Assembly (NCBI GenBank): GCA_963926355.1
Contig: CAWUWW010000025.1
Coordinates: 1-34,625, forward strand
DNA length: 34,625 bases
Direction of reading: 5' to 3'
Origin: SCGC-AAA076-P13 sp963926355
GTDB taxonomy: Bacteria > Pseudomonadota > Gammaproteobacteria > Magnimaribacterales > D2472
Shown: in pieces, positions 1 to 8,587 of the stretch
Layout: each line of letters opens with the position of its first letter
Position numbering within the stretch: the stretch's first letter is position 1
The notes under the pieces: generated by a model
Seen by the model: only the letters and a program-made list of their open reading frames with translations
The model's database searches: none
What the model was told of the DNA's origin: nothing
Translations under genes and position numbers: made by a program

Positions 1-606
1 CTAGTAAATCAATGTTTGAGTCATGCAAAAGAGCATAAGTTAGATAAAGTGCTTCAAACCGTTGTTCTTCAAAGCTTAAAAAGAGCTGAGTACTCTACAA
101 AGGAAGTTGGTCATTTTGGCTTACAGTTAGAAAGGTATTCACATTTTACATCTCCGATCAGAAGATACCCTGATTTGATGACTCATAGGATGATAAAAAA
201 TATCTTAAAAAAAGAAAATATAGTTTTTAATAAAGATGAAATAGAGGCAGATTGTGCTGAAATGTCTGATCTAGAAAGGTTGGCTGAAAAATCCTCAAGG
301 CAAGTTACGCAACAGATGATTTGTTATTTTCTAAAAAAGCATATTGGAGAAGAGTTCAATGCTGTAGTAACTGGTGCGGCTGATTTTGGTCTTTTTGCTG
401 AGATAGATAATTTTTATGTCTCTGGGTTAATTCATGTAACCGACCTTCCTAAAGATAGATATTTTTTTGATAGAGAGGCAAATATGTTGAAAGGGAAAAA
501 ATCAGGTAGAGCTTACAGGCTTGGTCAAAATATTATTGTTAAGATAGCGAATGTACTTCCGGAAGAAAGAAAAATAACGCTAATTCCAATAAAAAATCAG
601 AAATGA
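1..606 (+). CDS. rnr: Ribonuclease R, C-terminal part (cut by window edge)
   Basis: 3'-to-5' exoribonuclease that degrades structured RNA in the cytoplasm. The frame is open to base 1, so the gene begins upstream; the TTG at 16 is not its start. Visible is the end of the RNB catalytic domain, with the family block GHFGLQLERYSHFTSPIRRY (residues about 37-56 of the visible part), followed by a C-terminal S1 RNA-binding domain from the EFNAVVTGAADFGLFAEI stretch to the stop. The long lysine-rich tail of the E. coli enzyme is missing; the protein ends just after S1. The stop overlaps the rlmB start as ATGA (603-606), and rnr-rlmB adjacency is the usual gammaproteobacterial order. Identification is firm; RNase II is less likely given the neighbour. 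Confidence 0.95.
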   Translation, partial: LVNQCLSHAKEHKLDKVLQTVVLQSLKRAEYSTKEVGHFGLQLERYSHFTSPIRRYPDLMTHRMIKNILKKENIVFNKDEIEADCAEMSDLERLAEKSSRQVTQQMICYFLKKHIGEEFNAVVTGAADFGLFAEIDNFYVSGLIHVTDLPKDRYFFDREANMLKGKKSGRAYRLGQNIIVKIANVLPEERKITLIPIKNQK

Positions 607-1325
607 GCAAAGATCAAAATGATACAAGAATAGGCTTTCATAGTATCGAAAGTATACTCACTCACAACCCTCATAAAATTAAAAAAGTACTACTTCCAGC
701 CAATAGGGACGATGATCGTCTAAATAACCTTGTCAAGCTTCTTCAGGGAAACAATATACCATTTGAGATATCAAATAAAATCAAGCAAGAGCCTGAGGCT
801 AAAATTTCAATCGAACAAGAAATGAACTTTAAGGATTTAAAGAATTTCTTAGATTCAGAAAGTGCCATAAACCCACTAATACTAATACTTGATAATATTA
901 TTGATCCTAGAAATCTAGGGGCATGTATAAGATCTGCTGCTGTAATTGGAGTTGATGCGGTTATTATAAACAAACACCAATGCGCACCAATAAACGCAGT
1001 TGCTCATAAGGTTTCCGTTGGCGGAGCTGAGGTTGTGAATATATTTCATGTTACAAATTTAGTAAATTGCTTAAAACACCTTAATGAAATAAATATCACC
1101 ATATACGGGTTAAGTGAGCATGCTGATAAAAGTCATACTGAATATAGCTTTACTGGCGCTACTGCTTTGATTATGGGCTCCGAAGAGTCAGGCGTAAGAG
1201 AAAAGACTCTTGAGAGGTGTGATAGCACAATCAGCCTTAGTGGCAATAAATTATTTAAAAGCTTTAATGTTTCTGTTGCAACTGGGATAATACTTTCAGA
1301 AGCAAGTAGACAGCGTCAAGGCTAA
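603..1325 (+). CDS. rlmB: 23S rRNA (guanosine-2'-O-)-methyltransferase RlmB
   Basis: SpoU/TrmH-family methyltransferase (240 residues, normal length) that 2'-O-methylates a guanosine in the peptidyl-transferase region of 23S rRNA (Gm2251 in E. coli). The N-terminal substrate-binding domain begins with GFHSIESIL. The SPOUT catalytic domain carries motif 1 DNIIDPRNLGACIRSA, motif 2 ALIMGSEESGV and motif 3 FNVSVATGIILSEASRQR, which form the knotted SAM site. It overlaps rnr by 4 bases, so the two are probably co-transcribed and translationally coupled. The residues before motif 3 (GNKLFKSFNVSV) are slightly divergent, but the Asn and Ser of the motif are kept. Confidence 0.95.
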   Translation: MSKDQNDTRIGFHSIESILTHNPHKIKKVLLPANRDDDRLNNLVKLLQGNNIPFEISNKIKQEPEAKISIEQEMNFKDLKNFLDSESAINPLILILDNIIDPRNLGACIRSAAVIGVDAVIINKHQCAPINAVAHKVSVGGAEVVNIFHVTNLVNCLKHLNEINITIYGLSEHADKSHTEYSFTGATALIMGSEESGVREKTLERCDSTISLSGNKLFKSFNVSVATGIILSEASRQRQG

Positions 1326-1363
1326 ATACTTAAATCTAGAAAAACTTTAATACACCTAATAGC

Positions 1364-2278
1364 ATGCTAAAACAAAGAACACTAAGAAACCCTATCAAAG
1401 CAGTTGGAATAGGTCTTCATACCGGCAAAAATATAACAATGGAATTGATTCCAGCAGATATTAATACTGGCATAATTTTTATCAGGACGGATGTTGATGA
1501 GACAGTTTTAATTCCTGCCATAGCAGAGAATGTTGGAGATACAAGTCTCTCTACTGCATTAATTAAAGATGGTATTAAAATATCAACTATTGAACATCTT
1601 CTATCTGCTATAGCTGGCTTGGGCGTTGATAATTGTTTGATTAAAGTTGATGGTCCAGAAGTTCCTATTATGGATGGTAGCTCTAGTCCTTTTGTTTTTT
1701 TAATTCAATCAGCTGGTCTGCAAGAGCAGAATGCTCTCAAAAAATTTATTAAAGTTAAAAAAGAAATTAAAGTTACTAGAGATGATGCCTTTGCTTCTAT
1801 TAAGCCTTTTAATGGCTTTAAAGTATCATTTAAAGTAGATTTTGATCACCCTGCTCATAAAAAACTTCCAGCTGAGGCAATAATAGATTTTTCTTCCACT
1901 TCTTTTGTAAAAGAGGTTTGTAGAGCAAGGACTTTTGGCTATGAGGCAGAGGCTGCTTTGCTAAAATCTAAGAATTTAGCTCTAGGGGCTAGTTCTTCAA
2001 ATGCCATAATATTTGGTGAGAATGAGATTCTTAATGATGAAGGCTTAAGATTTAAAGATGAAATAGTTAAGCATAAGATGCTAGATGCTATTGGTGATCT
2101 TTACCTTCTTGGTGGGAATCTTATAGGTGAGTTTTCTGGCTATAAATCAGGACATGCACTAAATAACCAGCTCTTAAGAAAAATTACCGCAGATCCTGAT
2201 GCTTATGATGTTGTTGAGTTTGAAAATTCTGAGAATGCCCCCATTTCATATGTAAGACCTCCTTTTGGTGATATCTAA
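1364..2278 (+). CDS. lpxC: UDP-3-O-acyl-N-acetylglucosamine deacetylase
   Basis: Zinc enzyme that performs the first committed step of lipid A synthesis, deacetylating UDP-3-O-acyl-GlcNAc. Length (304) matches the family. Catalytic and metal residues are all present within one position of E. coli numbering: E77 and H78 in STIEHLLSA, H237 and D241 in HKMLDAIGDL, and H264 in SGHALNN. It shows this is a Gram-negative lipid A maker. It lies 38 bases after rlmB and 39 bases before secA. The short C-terminal tail after the H264 block resembles the region through which FtsH degrades LpxC in enterobacteria, but no degron can be claimed from sequence alone. Confidence 0.97.
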   Translation: MLKQRTLRNPIKAVGIGLHTGKNITMELIPADINTGIIFIRTDVDETVLIPAIAENVGDTSLSTALIKDGIKISTIEHLLSAIAGLGVDNCLIKVDGPEVPIMDGSSSPFVFLIQSAGLQEQNALKKFIKVKKEIKVTRDDAFASIKPFNGFKVSFKVDFDHPAHKKLPAEAIIDFSSTSFVKEVCRARTFGYEAEAALLKSKNLALGASSSNAIIFGENEILNDEGLRFKDEIVKHKMLDAIGDLYLLGGNLIGEFSGYKSGHALNNQLLRKITADPDAYDVVEFENSENAPISYVRPPFGDI

Positions 2279-2317
2279 AAATACCAATAGGCAGAATTTT
2301 TTATTAAATAATAATTT

Positions 2318-4996
2318 ATGTTAAACCTGATTACAAAGATTTTTAGCTCTAGCAATGACAGACTCATAAAAAAAATGATGCTGCATGTTAATGCTGCAAA
2401 TGAGCTCGAAAAAGATTTATCTCAAAAACCAGATAGCTATTTTAAAGACCTTAAACAAGAACTTAATAAAAAATATATTGATAATAACAAAGATATATAC
2501 AGTATTTTACCTTTAGCATTTGCAGCCGTAAGAGAGGCAAGTAAAAGAACTCTTGGGCTAAGGCATTTTGATTCTCAAATGCTTGGAGGCATATCACTGG
2601 CAGAAGGAAATATCGCAGAAATGAAAACTGGTGAAGGTAAAACACTAGTTGCCACCCTTCCTGCATATTTAAATTCTTCTATAGGCAATAAAGCTATCCT
2701 GGTTACAGTAAATGACTATTTGGCAAAAAGAGATGCTGAATGGATGAGACCTGTATATGAATTCCTTGGATTGAGTGTCGGAGTTGTTGCATCAAATCAA
2801 GAACTACAAGAAAAAATTACAGCATACAAATGCGATATTATTTATGCTACCAATAATGAATTAGGGTTTGATTACCTTAGAGATAACATGGCTCACTCTA
2901 CGGAAGAGAGAGTTCAGTGCTCTTTAGATTTTGCTATTGTAGACGAGGTAGACTCTATATTGATAGATGAAGCTAGAACTCCTTTGATAATTTCTGGTCC
3001 TTCATCTGAAAGTTCTGAAATGTATAAACAAATCAAAAAATTTATACCCAAATTAAATCCTCAAAAAAGAGAAGAAACTGATGAAGAGCCTCTGGAAGAT
3101 CATGAAAGAGGCCATTATATAATTGATGAAAAAAATAGAAATGTTGAATTAACTGATGATGGCTATGTCCTTGTTGAGGAGTTATTGGAGGAGGCTGAGA
3201 TTATTGGTGAATCTGATGGATTGTACTCAGTTTCAAATTTAAAAATTATGAAATTTGTGCAGGCAACCTTAAGAGCTAATTTCTTATTTAAAAAGAATGT
3301 TCACTATCTTGTTAGGGATAATGAGGTTTTGCTGATTGATGAGCACACTGGCAGAACAATGCCAGGAAGAAGAATGAGCGAAGGGGTTCATCAAGCTCTA
3401 GAATGCAAAGAAAATGTTTCAATTCAAAGAGAATCTCAAACGCTTGCTTCAACAACTTTCCAAAACTTTTTTAGATTATTCTCAAACCTATCAGGCATGA
3501 CAGGAACTGCTGATACTGAAGCTTTAGAATTTAATCAAATTTATGGATTGAGCGTAATTATTATTCCTACAAATGTACCAATGGCAAGGCTTGATCACAA
3601 TGATTTAGTTTTCCTAACAACAGATGCAAAATATAATGCACTTGTTGAAGAGATTGTTGCACTCAGAGAAAAATCAGCACCTATATTAGTTGGCACAGTG
3701 TCAGTCGAATCTTCAGAAGAGGTCTCAGAGTACTTAAAAGGTAAAAAAATACCTCATCAAATATTGAATGCAAAGCACCATGAAAAAGAGGCTGAAATTA
3801 TTGCAAATGCTGGAAAGCCAGGAATGGTAACCATTGCAACAAATATGGCTGGCAGAGGAACTGATATTGTTTTAGGTGGGAAAAAAGAAGATCAGCCTGA
3901 GTCTGACTGGAAAGAAAATAATCTAAGAGTATTAGATGCTGGAGGATTGCATATACTAGGCACTGAAAGGCATGAATCAAGAAGAATCGATAATCAGCTA
4001 AGAGGTAGATCTGGAAGACAGGGAGATCCTGGTTATTCAAGATTTTTTCTATCGTTAGAAGATGATCTATTAAGGTTATTTATTTCAGATAGCAGGAGAG
4101 CCCTTTTTGATAAAATTGGAATGGGGGAAGATCATATAGAGCATAGAATGCTATCAAAAGGTATTGAGAATGCTCAAAGAAGAATCGAAAGCAGAAACTT
4201 TGATGCACGTAAGAACCTTCTTGAATATGACGACGTATCCAATGATCAAAGGCAAGCTATATACTCCCTAAGAAACCAATTGCTTGAAGAGTCAGATATA
4301 AGCGAGACGATTACCAGTTTAATAGAAGAACAATTTCAAAATATATCAACTACCTATATCCCTCTTGATTCTATTGAGTCGCAATGGAAAGCTAAGGATT
4401 TAGAAGTATATCTTGAAGAAAGCTACCGAATTAAAATAGATATAGCAGATCAAATTATCAATAATAAAAAATTATTACCTAATTCAATTGCCTTAAAAGT
4501 TATTGAATCTGCTGAAATGGAGTATAAGAAAAAGTATGAATTATTGGGTGAGGATAGACTGCTCTTAGAAAAACAAGTAATGCTTCAGGTTTTAGATGTC
4601 CATTGGAAAGAGCATTTAGCAGAGATAGACCATTTACGAAATAGTGTAGGTCTTAGAGCATATGCTCAAAAAAATCCTAAAAATGAATTTAAAAGAGAGG
4701 CATATTCAATGTTTGAATCTATGCTGAAAGAAATAGATAGTGAGACTATAAGAATTCTATTTTCATTACAAATATCTTCTGGTCAGGATATGGCGACCTT
4801 AAATCCAGATAAAAATAATGCTGAGATCGTTATGGAAAAGGAAGATGTGCCTGCAAATATTAATACAGAAAGTAATGCAAATAATGCTCAATCAAACCAA
4901 CCTAAAACAATAGTAAGAGAAACTCCAAAGCTCGGAAGAAATGAAAAATGCTGGTGTGATTCTGGTAAGAAATATAAGCATTGCCATGGAAAATAA
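2318..4996 (+). CDS. secA: Preprotein translocase motor ATPase SecA
   Basis: ATP-driven motor that pushes preproteins through SecYEG; cytosolic and peripheral at the inner membrane. Full length (892). Walker A is MKTGEGKT at residues 102-109, with K108 as in E. coli; the DEAD-like box is VDEVDS, and the second RecA-like domain has TNMAGRGTDIVLGG. The C-terminal zinc SEC-C motif that contacts SecB and phospholipid is intact: C878, C880, C889, H890. The lpxC-secA order is as in E. coli, but the 39-base spacer leaves no room for a secM arrest peptide, so export-sensing control by SecM is absent here. No clear Shine-Dalgarno precedes the ATG. The last codons overlap the folA start. Confidence 0.98.
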   Translation: MLNLITKIFSSSNDRLIKKMMLHVNAANELEKDLSQKPDSYFKDLKQELNKKYIDNNKDIYSILPLAFAAVREASKRTLGLRHFDSQMLGGISLAEGNIAEMKTGEGKTLVATLPAYLNSSIGNKAILVTVNDYLAKRDAEWMRPVYEFLGLSVGVVASNQELQEKITAYKCDIIYATNNELGFDYLRDNMAHSTEERVQCSLDFAIVDEVDSILIDEARTPLIISGPSSESSEMYKQIKKFIPKLNPQKREETDEEPLEDHERGHYIIDEKNRNVELTDDGYVLVEELLEEAEIIGESDGLYSVSNLKIMKFVQATLRANFLFKKNVHYLVRDNEVLLIDEHTGRTMPGRRMSEGVHQALECKENVSIQRESQTLASTTFQNFFRLFSNLSGMTGTADTEALEFNQIYGLSVIIIPTNVPMARLDHNDLVFLTTDAKYNALVEEIVALREKSAPILVGTVSVESSEEVSEYLKGKKIPHQILNAKHHEKEAEIIANAGKPGMVTIATNMAGRGTDIVLGGKKEDQPESDWKENNLRVLDAGGLHILGTERHESRRIDNQLRGRSGRQGDPGYSRFFLSLEDDLLRLFISDSRRALFDKIGMGEDHIEHRMLSKGIENAQRRIESRNFDARKNLLEYDDVSNDQRQAIYSLRNQLLEESDISETITSLIEEQFQNISTTYIPLDSIESQWKAKDLEVYLEESYRIKIDIADQIINNKKLLPNSIALKVIESAEMEYKKKYELLGEDRLLLEKQVMLQVLDVHWKEHLAEIDHLRNSVGLRAYAQKNPKNEFKREAYSMFESMLKEIDSETIRILFSLQISSGQDMATLNPDKNNAEIVMEKEDVPANINTESNANNAQSNQPKTIVRETPKLGRNEKCWCDSGKKYKHCHGK

Positions 4997-5504
4997 TGAA
5001 AGAGTAATTTCGCACTTAGTAGCTGTATCTAACAATAATGCTATTGGCGTTAATAATGATCTTCCATGGAACTTAAAAAGTGATCTTGCTCATTTTAAAA
5101 AATACACTCTAAATAAAAGCATAATTATGGGAAGGAAAACATATGAGTCAATTGGTCGACCTCTTCCTAATAGAAATAATATAATCATCTCGAGAACCCT
5201 CAAAGATATCCCCGGAGCCTATGTATATTCAGATCTAGAAAGTGCTATTAAATTTGTTGAAGAAAAAAATAAAGAAGAAAATATTGATAATGAGATTGTA
5301 ATAATTGGAGGCGGGTATTTATTTAGAGATACTATAGAATCTTTTAACAAACTTATTCTTACAAGAGTTGATTGTGAAATTGACGGAGATATATTTTATC
5401 CAGATATTGATCTAAATAACTGGAGGCTTATTAGCTCAAACTCTTTCAAGAAGGATGCTGATAATGACTATGACTACAAGATAGAGGAATATAAGAAATT
5501 ATGA
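4986..5504 (+). CDS. folA: Dihydrofolate reductase
   Basis: NADPH-dependent reduction of dihydrofolate to tetrahydrofolate (172 residues from the chosen start). The ATG at 4986 places the family N-terminus VSHLVAVSNNNAIG-like segment near residue 8; an in-frame start further upstream would only read secA codons in another frame. The substrate Asp is D33 in NLKSDLAHFKKYT. NADPH-binding blocks are MGRKTYESIGRPLP and VIIGGGYLF. The gene starts 11 bases inside the end of secA, suggesting translational coupling, and its end overlaps the convergent TPR gene by 6 bases. This is the type I chromosomal enzyme, not a plasmid trimethoprim-resistance type, judged from context. Confidence 0.94.
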   Translation: MENNERVISHLVAVSNNNAIGVNNDLPWNLKSDLAHFKKYTLNKSIIMGRKTYESIGRPLPNRNNIIISRTLKDIPGAYVYSDLESAIKFVEEKNKEENIDNEIVIIGGGYLFRDTIESFNKLILTRVDCEIDGDIFYPDIDLNNWRLISSNSFKKDADNDYDYKIEEYKKL

Positions 5505-6926
5505 AGAACTTTGACTCTGAATAAAATCTCTTCTTAAAGCTATATTTTTTACCCTAATCTCTTCATTCTCAGTATATTTAATCCAGTTATTAGCCTGAGT
5601 TTTAATTATTTTAGTTTTATCTCTTGCGGCGATTCTAAATTCTTTTTTGGCTTCTTCAAACTTCTGAAGTTCAAAATAGACCTGTCCCAAGGTTAAGTGA
5701 ACCTGAGATATTTTATCAATCTTCCCTTTTTTCAACCCTTTTTTAATTGCCTCTACTGCTAAATCAAGTTTATCTTCGAATAAATACAAGTTGCCTAATA
5801 AGACATAAGCTTTTCCATCTTTAGATAATGTTGAGGCTTTCTCCAATACAGGTATAGCTTTATCAATTTCTTGGGCCATTCTCCACGAGTCAGCAAGGAG
5901 TTTTAGATTTTTATAATTGTCCTTAACAACGGGTACTATTTTTTCTTCTTTTGTTTTTTCATCAACTATGGTGATCATCTTCTTCTGACCAGAAACTAGG
6001 ACATTAGCAGCCCAAAAAGGATTTTCATTTAAAAGTAATAATTGAGCTAATGCTAAATATTCTGACTCTCTATCTAGGAAGTCTTTTGCATGAGCAGCTT
6101 TGAGAGTAATCATGTAATCTCTTTCTCGATCTAGCTGGCCATAAGTTCCACCCAATTGGATAAAATATAATTTTTTAGGATATAAGTTAACTAAAATTTC
6201 ATATATTTCAGCCTGAAGTAGTAAAGAGTTCTTCTCCCCTATTTCTTTTTTTAGCTCGCCAATACAGGCAGCCATAATTACATACCAGTTTTCTTTAGGC
6301 TTGTAACCCTCTTCTTCTGCCATAGAGATAGCTGTTTCCATAGATGATTTTGATTTTTTAAAATCGCCAAGTTGAAAGTAAGCCTGACCTAATAATGACC
6401 ATGATTGAGCAGTAACCTTCTCTACCTCATCCATCCACTGAAGAATTAGCCTGACGCCTTCTTTATAATTCTCCTGCACTAGATTTAATTGGGCTAAGGT
6501 TAGAAGTGCAGAGACTCTTAAAGGTATCGTAACTTCAGGCTCATTGATCACATTGACGTATGCCTCCATTGCTAAATCATACTTGCCATCTGAAAAATAA
6601 ACGTATCCCCATGAATTCCATATAACAGATCGATCGTAACTCTTTAAATTTATAGAATCATTCTTTAATTCAGTTAGAATCTCAAGCACTGTCTCCATAT
6701 CAGGAGCTGGCTCGCCTTTTTCATTAACCTCTTCTAATGCCTCATAAACTCTAACCATCTGCTTGGCAGTTTTACTGCTTAAGGCTCTAGCTTTTTTGTA
6801 CTTGATTGGTTTTTTAGTCTTATTATCTGATGATTGAGCTTCAATAAAATTAGAAGTGTATGTAAAAGAAAAAGTTAAGATTGCAAATAAGTATAGAAAA
6901 GAAGATTTATTTAAAAGATTTTTCAT
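5499..6926 (-). CDS. Periplasmic TPR-repeat protein of the TonB2-type operon
   Basis: A 475-residue secreted repeat protein with an N-terminal signal peptide (KNLLNKSS then a hydrophobic stretch, cleavage likely near EAQ at about residue 31). After a charged linker come several TPR helical pairs: NSWGYVYFSDGKYDLAMEAY (about 105-124), LLGQAYFQLGDFKKS (about 184-198), YVLLGNLYLFEDKLDLAVEA and LTLGQVYFELQKFEEAKKEF near the C-terminus. It is the last gene of the operon; its ATG shares a base with the tonB stop (TAATG at 6926). In vibrios a TPR protein follows tonB2 in the same order, and an accessory scaffolding role in TonB2 uptake is the best inference. Binding partners are unknown. Confidence 0.85.
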   Translation of the reverse strand: MKNLLNKSSFLYLFAILTFSFTYTSNFIEAQSSDNKTKKPIKYKKARALSSKTAKQMVRVYEALEEVNEKGEPAPDMETVLEILTELKNDSINLKSYDRSVIWNSWGYVYFSDGKYDLAMEAYVNVINEPEVTIPLRVSALLTLAQLNLVQENYKEGVRLILQWMDEVEKVTAQSWSLLGQAYFQLGDFKKSKSSMETAISMAEEEGYKPKENWYVIMAACIGELKKEIGEKNSLLLQAEIYEILVNLYPKKLYFIQLGGTYGQLDRERDYMITLKAAHAKDFLDRESEYLALAQLLLLNENPFWAANVLVSGQKKMITIVDEKTKEEKIVPVVKDNYKNLKLLADSWRMAQEIDKAIPVLEKASTLSKDGKAYVLLGNLYLFEDKLDLAVEAIKKGLKKGKIDKISQVHLTLGQVYFELQKFEEAKKEFRIAARDKTKIIKTQANNWIKYTENEEIRVKNIALRRDFIQSQSSS

Positions 6927-7621
6927 TATTCTTGTTCCATTATAAATGTAAACCTGTGAAGAACTCCATCAACCGCAGTAGATTTACCATCAACAATTTT
7001 AGGCTTGTACTTTAATTTCTGAGCTGCTCTCGTTGATGCGCTATTAAATATAGAACATGGTCTGAACTCAGTATCTGGATTTGTAGGGTCTCCACAATAT
7101 CCTTCCACAGGCTCTGCATTTTCAACAGTACCAGATGAGGTAATGGTGAAAGAAACAATTGCGTAGCCTTGGGTTCCCCTCTCCTGAGCTCTTCTTGGGT
7201 AAATGGGTTGAACTTTAAATAAAGGTATGTATTCTCCATCTCTAAAGAAACTTCCTCCGGCTTTAAAATTAGCCTTTGGCTTAGCAATTGAAACGTCTAG
7301 ACCTGTTAAAGGCTGAAGATCAAGCTCTGGCTGAGCAATATCATCCGGTTGTTCTTCAGGCTGTTCCGGCTTATCTACATTGGCCATAAAAGTATCTATT
7401 TGCCTCTCAGGCATTACAACATCAGTAAGTTTGACCGACTTGTCTTCTTTCATGCCACTATCCCCAAGCGAGATAAGAACTACCATTATAAAGAATAATG
7501 CAGTAGTAATAATAACTGAAAGGCCTATGCCTGCAGCATATTTATTAGCATTAAATGCTCTATTATATAAATCCTGTATAGGTTTTAATATGGAGCCAAT
7601 TGATGAAATAATTTGATTCAT
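6926..7621 (-). CDS. tonB: TonB energy transducer (TonB2 type)
   Basis: Links the inner-membrane proton motive force to outer-membrane receptors. 231 residues: an N-terminal cytoplasmic segment of about 28, one membrane helix at about 29-52 (GIGLSVIITTALFFIMVVLI), a short acidic proline-rich spacer (KPEQPEEQPDDIAQPELDLQP, about 84-104) and a TonB C-terminal domain from YPRRAQERGTQGYAIVSFTI to the end. The spacer is much shorter than that of E. coli TonB, as in TonB2 proteins. The C-terminal domain holds an insertion with C176 and C189 between its first strand and the FNSASTRAAQKLKYKPK helix-strand segment; see findings. It begins 6 bases after exbD. Confidence 0.92.
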   Translation of the reverse strand: MNQIISSIGSILKPIQDLYNRAFNANKYAAGIGLSVIITTALFFIMVVLISLGDSGMKEDKSVKLTDVVMPERQIDTFMANVDKPEQPEEQPDDIAQPELDLQPLTGLDVSIAKPKANFKAGGSFFRDGEYIPLFKVQPIYPRRAQERGTQGYAIVSFTITSSGTVENAEPVEGYCGDPTNPDTEFRPCSIFNSASTRAAQKLKYKPKIVDGKSTAVDGVLHRFTFIMEQE

Positions 7622-7627
7622 AAAATA

Positions 7628-8038
7628 TTATTTTGGTTCAGAGGCTAGGGATATTGCATTCACTCCTGCTTCACGAGCCCCATCCATGACCTTGATAATA
7701 GTATCTGCCATTGCTTTTTCATCTGCTTGAATTACAACTGATCCTTTTGGATTATCTGCTAGTAACTTAACAACATTGGCTTTAACCTGGCGAACATCTA
7801 TTCTTCTTCCGTCCATCCAAACTTCGCCTGTAGGTCCAACAGCTATTAAGATAGCTGCATTTTCTTGCGTTTCAGCAGTATCGGAGTCTGGTCTATTAAT
7901 CTCCAGCCCTGGTTCTTTAATAAAGTTAGCAGTAACAATAAAGAAAATAAGCATGATAAAAACAACATCTAACATTGGTGTTAGATTAATTTCATCATTT
8001 TCTTCTTGAACTGCGCTTGTTATAGCATTTCTTCTCAT
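7628..8038 (-). CDS. exbD: ExbD-type proton-channel subunit
   Basis: Inner-membrane partner of ExbB that harvests the proton motive force for TonB. 136 residues: a short cytoplasmic N-terminus, one membrane helix beginning LTPMLDVVFIMLIFF with the essential proton-carrying Asp at D24 (D25 in E. coli), and a periplasmic ExbD/TolR domain (AILIAVGPTGEVWMDG... SVVIQADEKAMADTIIKVMD). It sits 10 bases after exbB and 6 bases before tonB in one operon. TolR is excluded by the neighbours: no TolA, TolB or Pal gene is near. Confidence 0.94.
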   Translation of the reverse strand: MRRNAITSAVQEENDEINLTPMLDVVFIMLIFFIVTANFIKEPGLEINRPDSDTAETQENAAILIAVGPTGEVWMDGRRIDVRQVKANVVKLLADNPKGSVVIQADEKAMADTIIKVMDGAREAGVNAISLASEPK

Positions 8039-8048
8039 ACAAATTCCC

Positions 8049-8579
8049 CTAAATATCTCTTTTTATAATTTGATTAAGTTCGGTTTCGTGTCTTTTGCTA
8101 GTGCTTATTAAGTATATAGTTGCAAATGACCCTGATAGCGCTGCAACCATTCCTGCCATTGTTGGAAGCGTTGCTTTAGAGACCCCTCCAGCCATTGCTC
8201 TTGCGTCTCCTCCGCCATTAAAAGCCATTACCTGAAAAACCTCTATCATTCCAGTCACGGTACCAAGAAGGCCCAGCAAGGGAGCTAGTACAACACATGT
8301 TTGGATAATGCTTAAGTTCTTATTGATCTCTGACTTAGCTTGAGAAATCATTTTTTCTCTAATTTGAAGAGCATGCCAGGATTTTTTGTCCGAACGCTCA
8401 TTCCACTGTTTTGCTAAGTTACCAACATACTCATTGTAAGCATGAGATAGGTACCATATTCTTTCAAAGATCATACCCCACATAAAGAAAACAAGAATTG
8501 CAATCAACCAAAGCACGCTTCCGCCTTGCTCCATAAAATCTCTTATGGATGAAAATGCTTCAGATATGGCAAATAGCAT
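8049..8579 (-). CDS. exbB: ExbB-type MotA/TolQ/ExbB proton-channel subunit
   Basis: Inner-membrane scaffold that forms the pentameric channel around ExbD. 176 residues with three membrane segments: about 20-42 (GSVLWLIAILVFFMWGMIF), about 92-115 and about 138-160. The family signature LAPLLGLLGTVTGMIEVFQ is at about 98-116. This is the short TonB2-type ExbB without the large N-terminal domain of E. coli ExbB. It shares the GLLGTVTGMI core with the longer TtpC encoded just upstream (8-base spacer), so the two are paralogous subunits of one complex. Confidence 0.93.
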   Translation of the reverse strand: MLFAISEAFSSIRDFMEQGGSVLWLIAILVFFMWGMIFERIWYLSHAYNEYVGNLAKQWNERSDKKSWHALQIREKMISQAKSEINKNLSIIQTCVVLAPLLGLLGTVTGMIEVFQVMAFNGGGDARAMAGGVSKATLPTMAGMVAALSGSFATIYLISTSKRHETELNQIIKRDI

Positions 8580-8587
8580 ATTGATAC

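Noticed and set aside
16..606. A TTG at 16 as the start of the first gene
   Set aside because: The frame is open to base 1 and the protein is clearly the C-terminal part of RNase R.
2463..2666. A minus-strand frame opposite secA
   Set aside because: Antisense shadow; no family features and the sense frame is a firm gene. The same applies to frames opposite 743-973, 3798-4040, 15841-16173, 24223-24636 and 29257-29604.
4941..4985. An upstream start for folA adding 15 residues
   Set aside because: The added codons only reread the SecA zinc-motif region in another frame; the family N-terminus fits the ATG at 4986.
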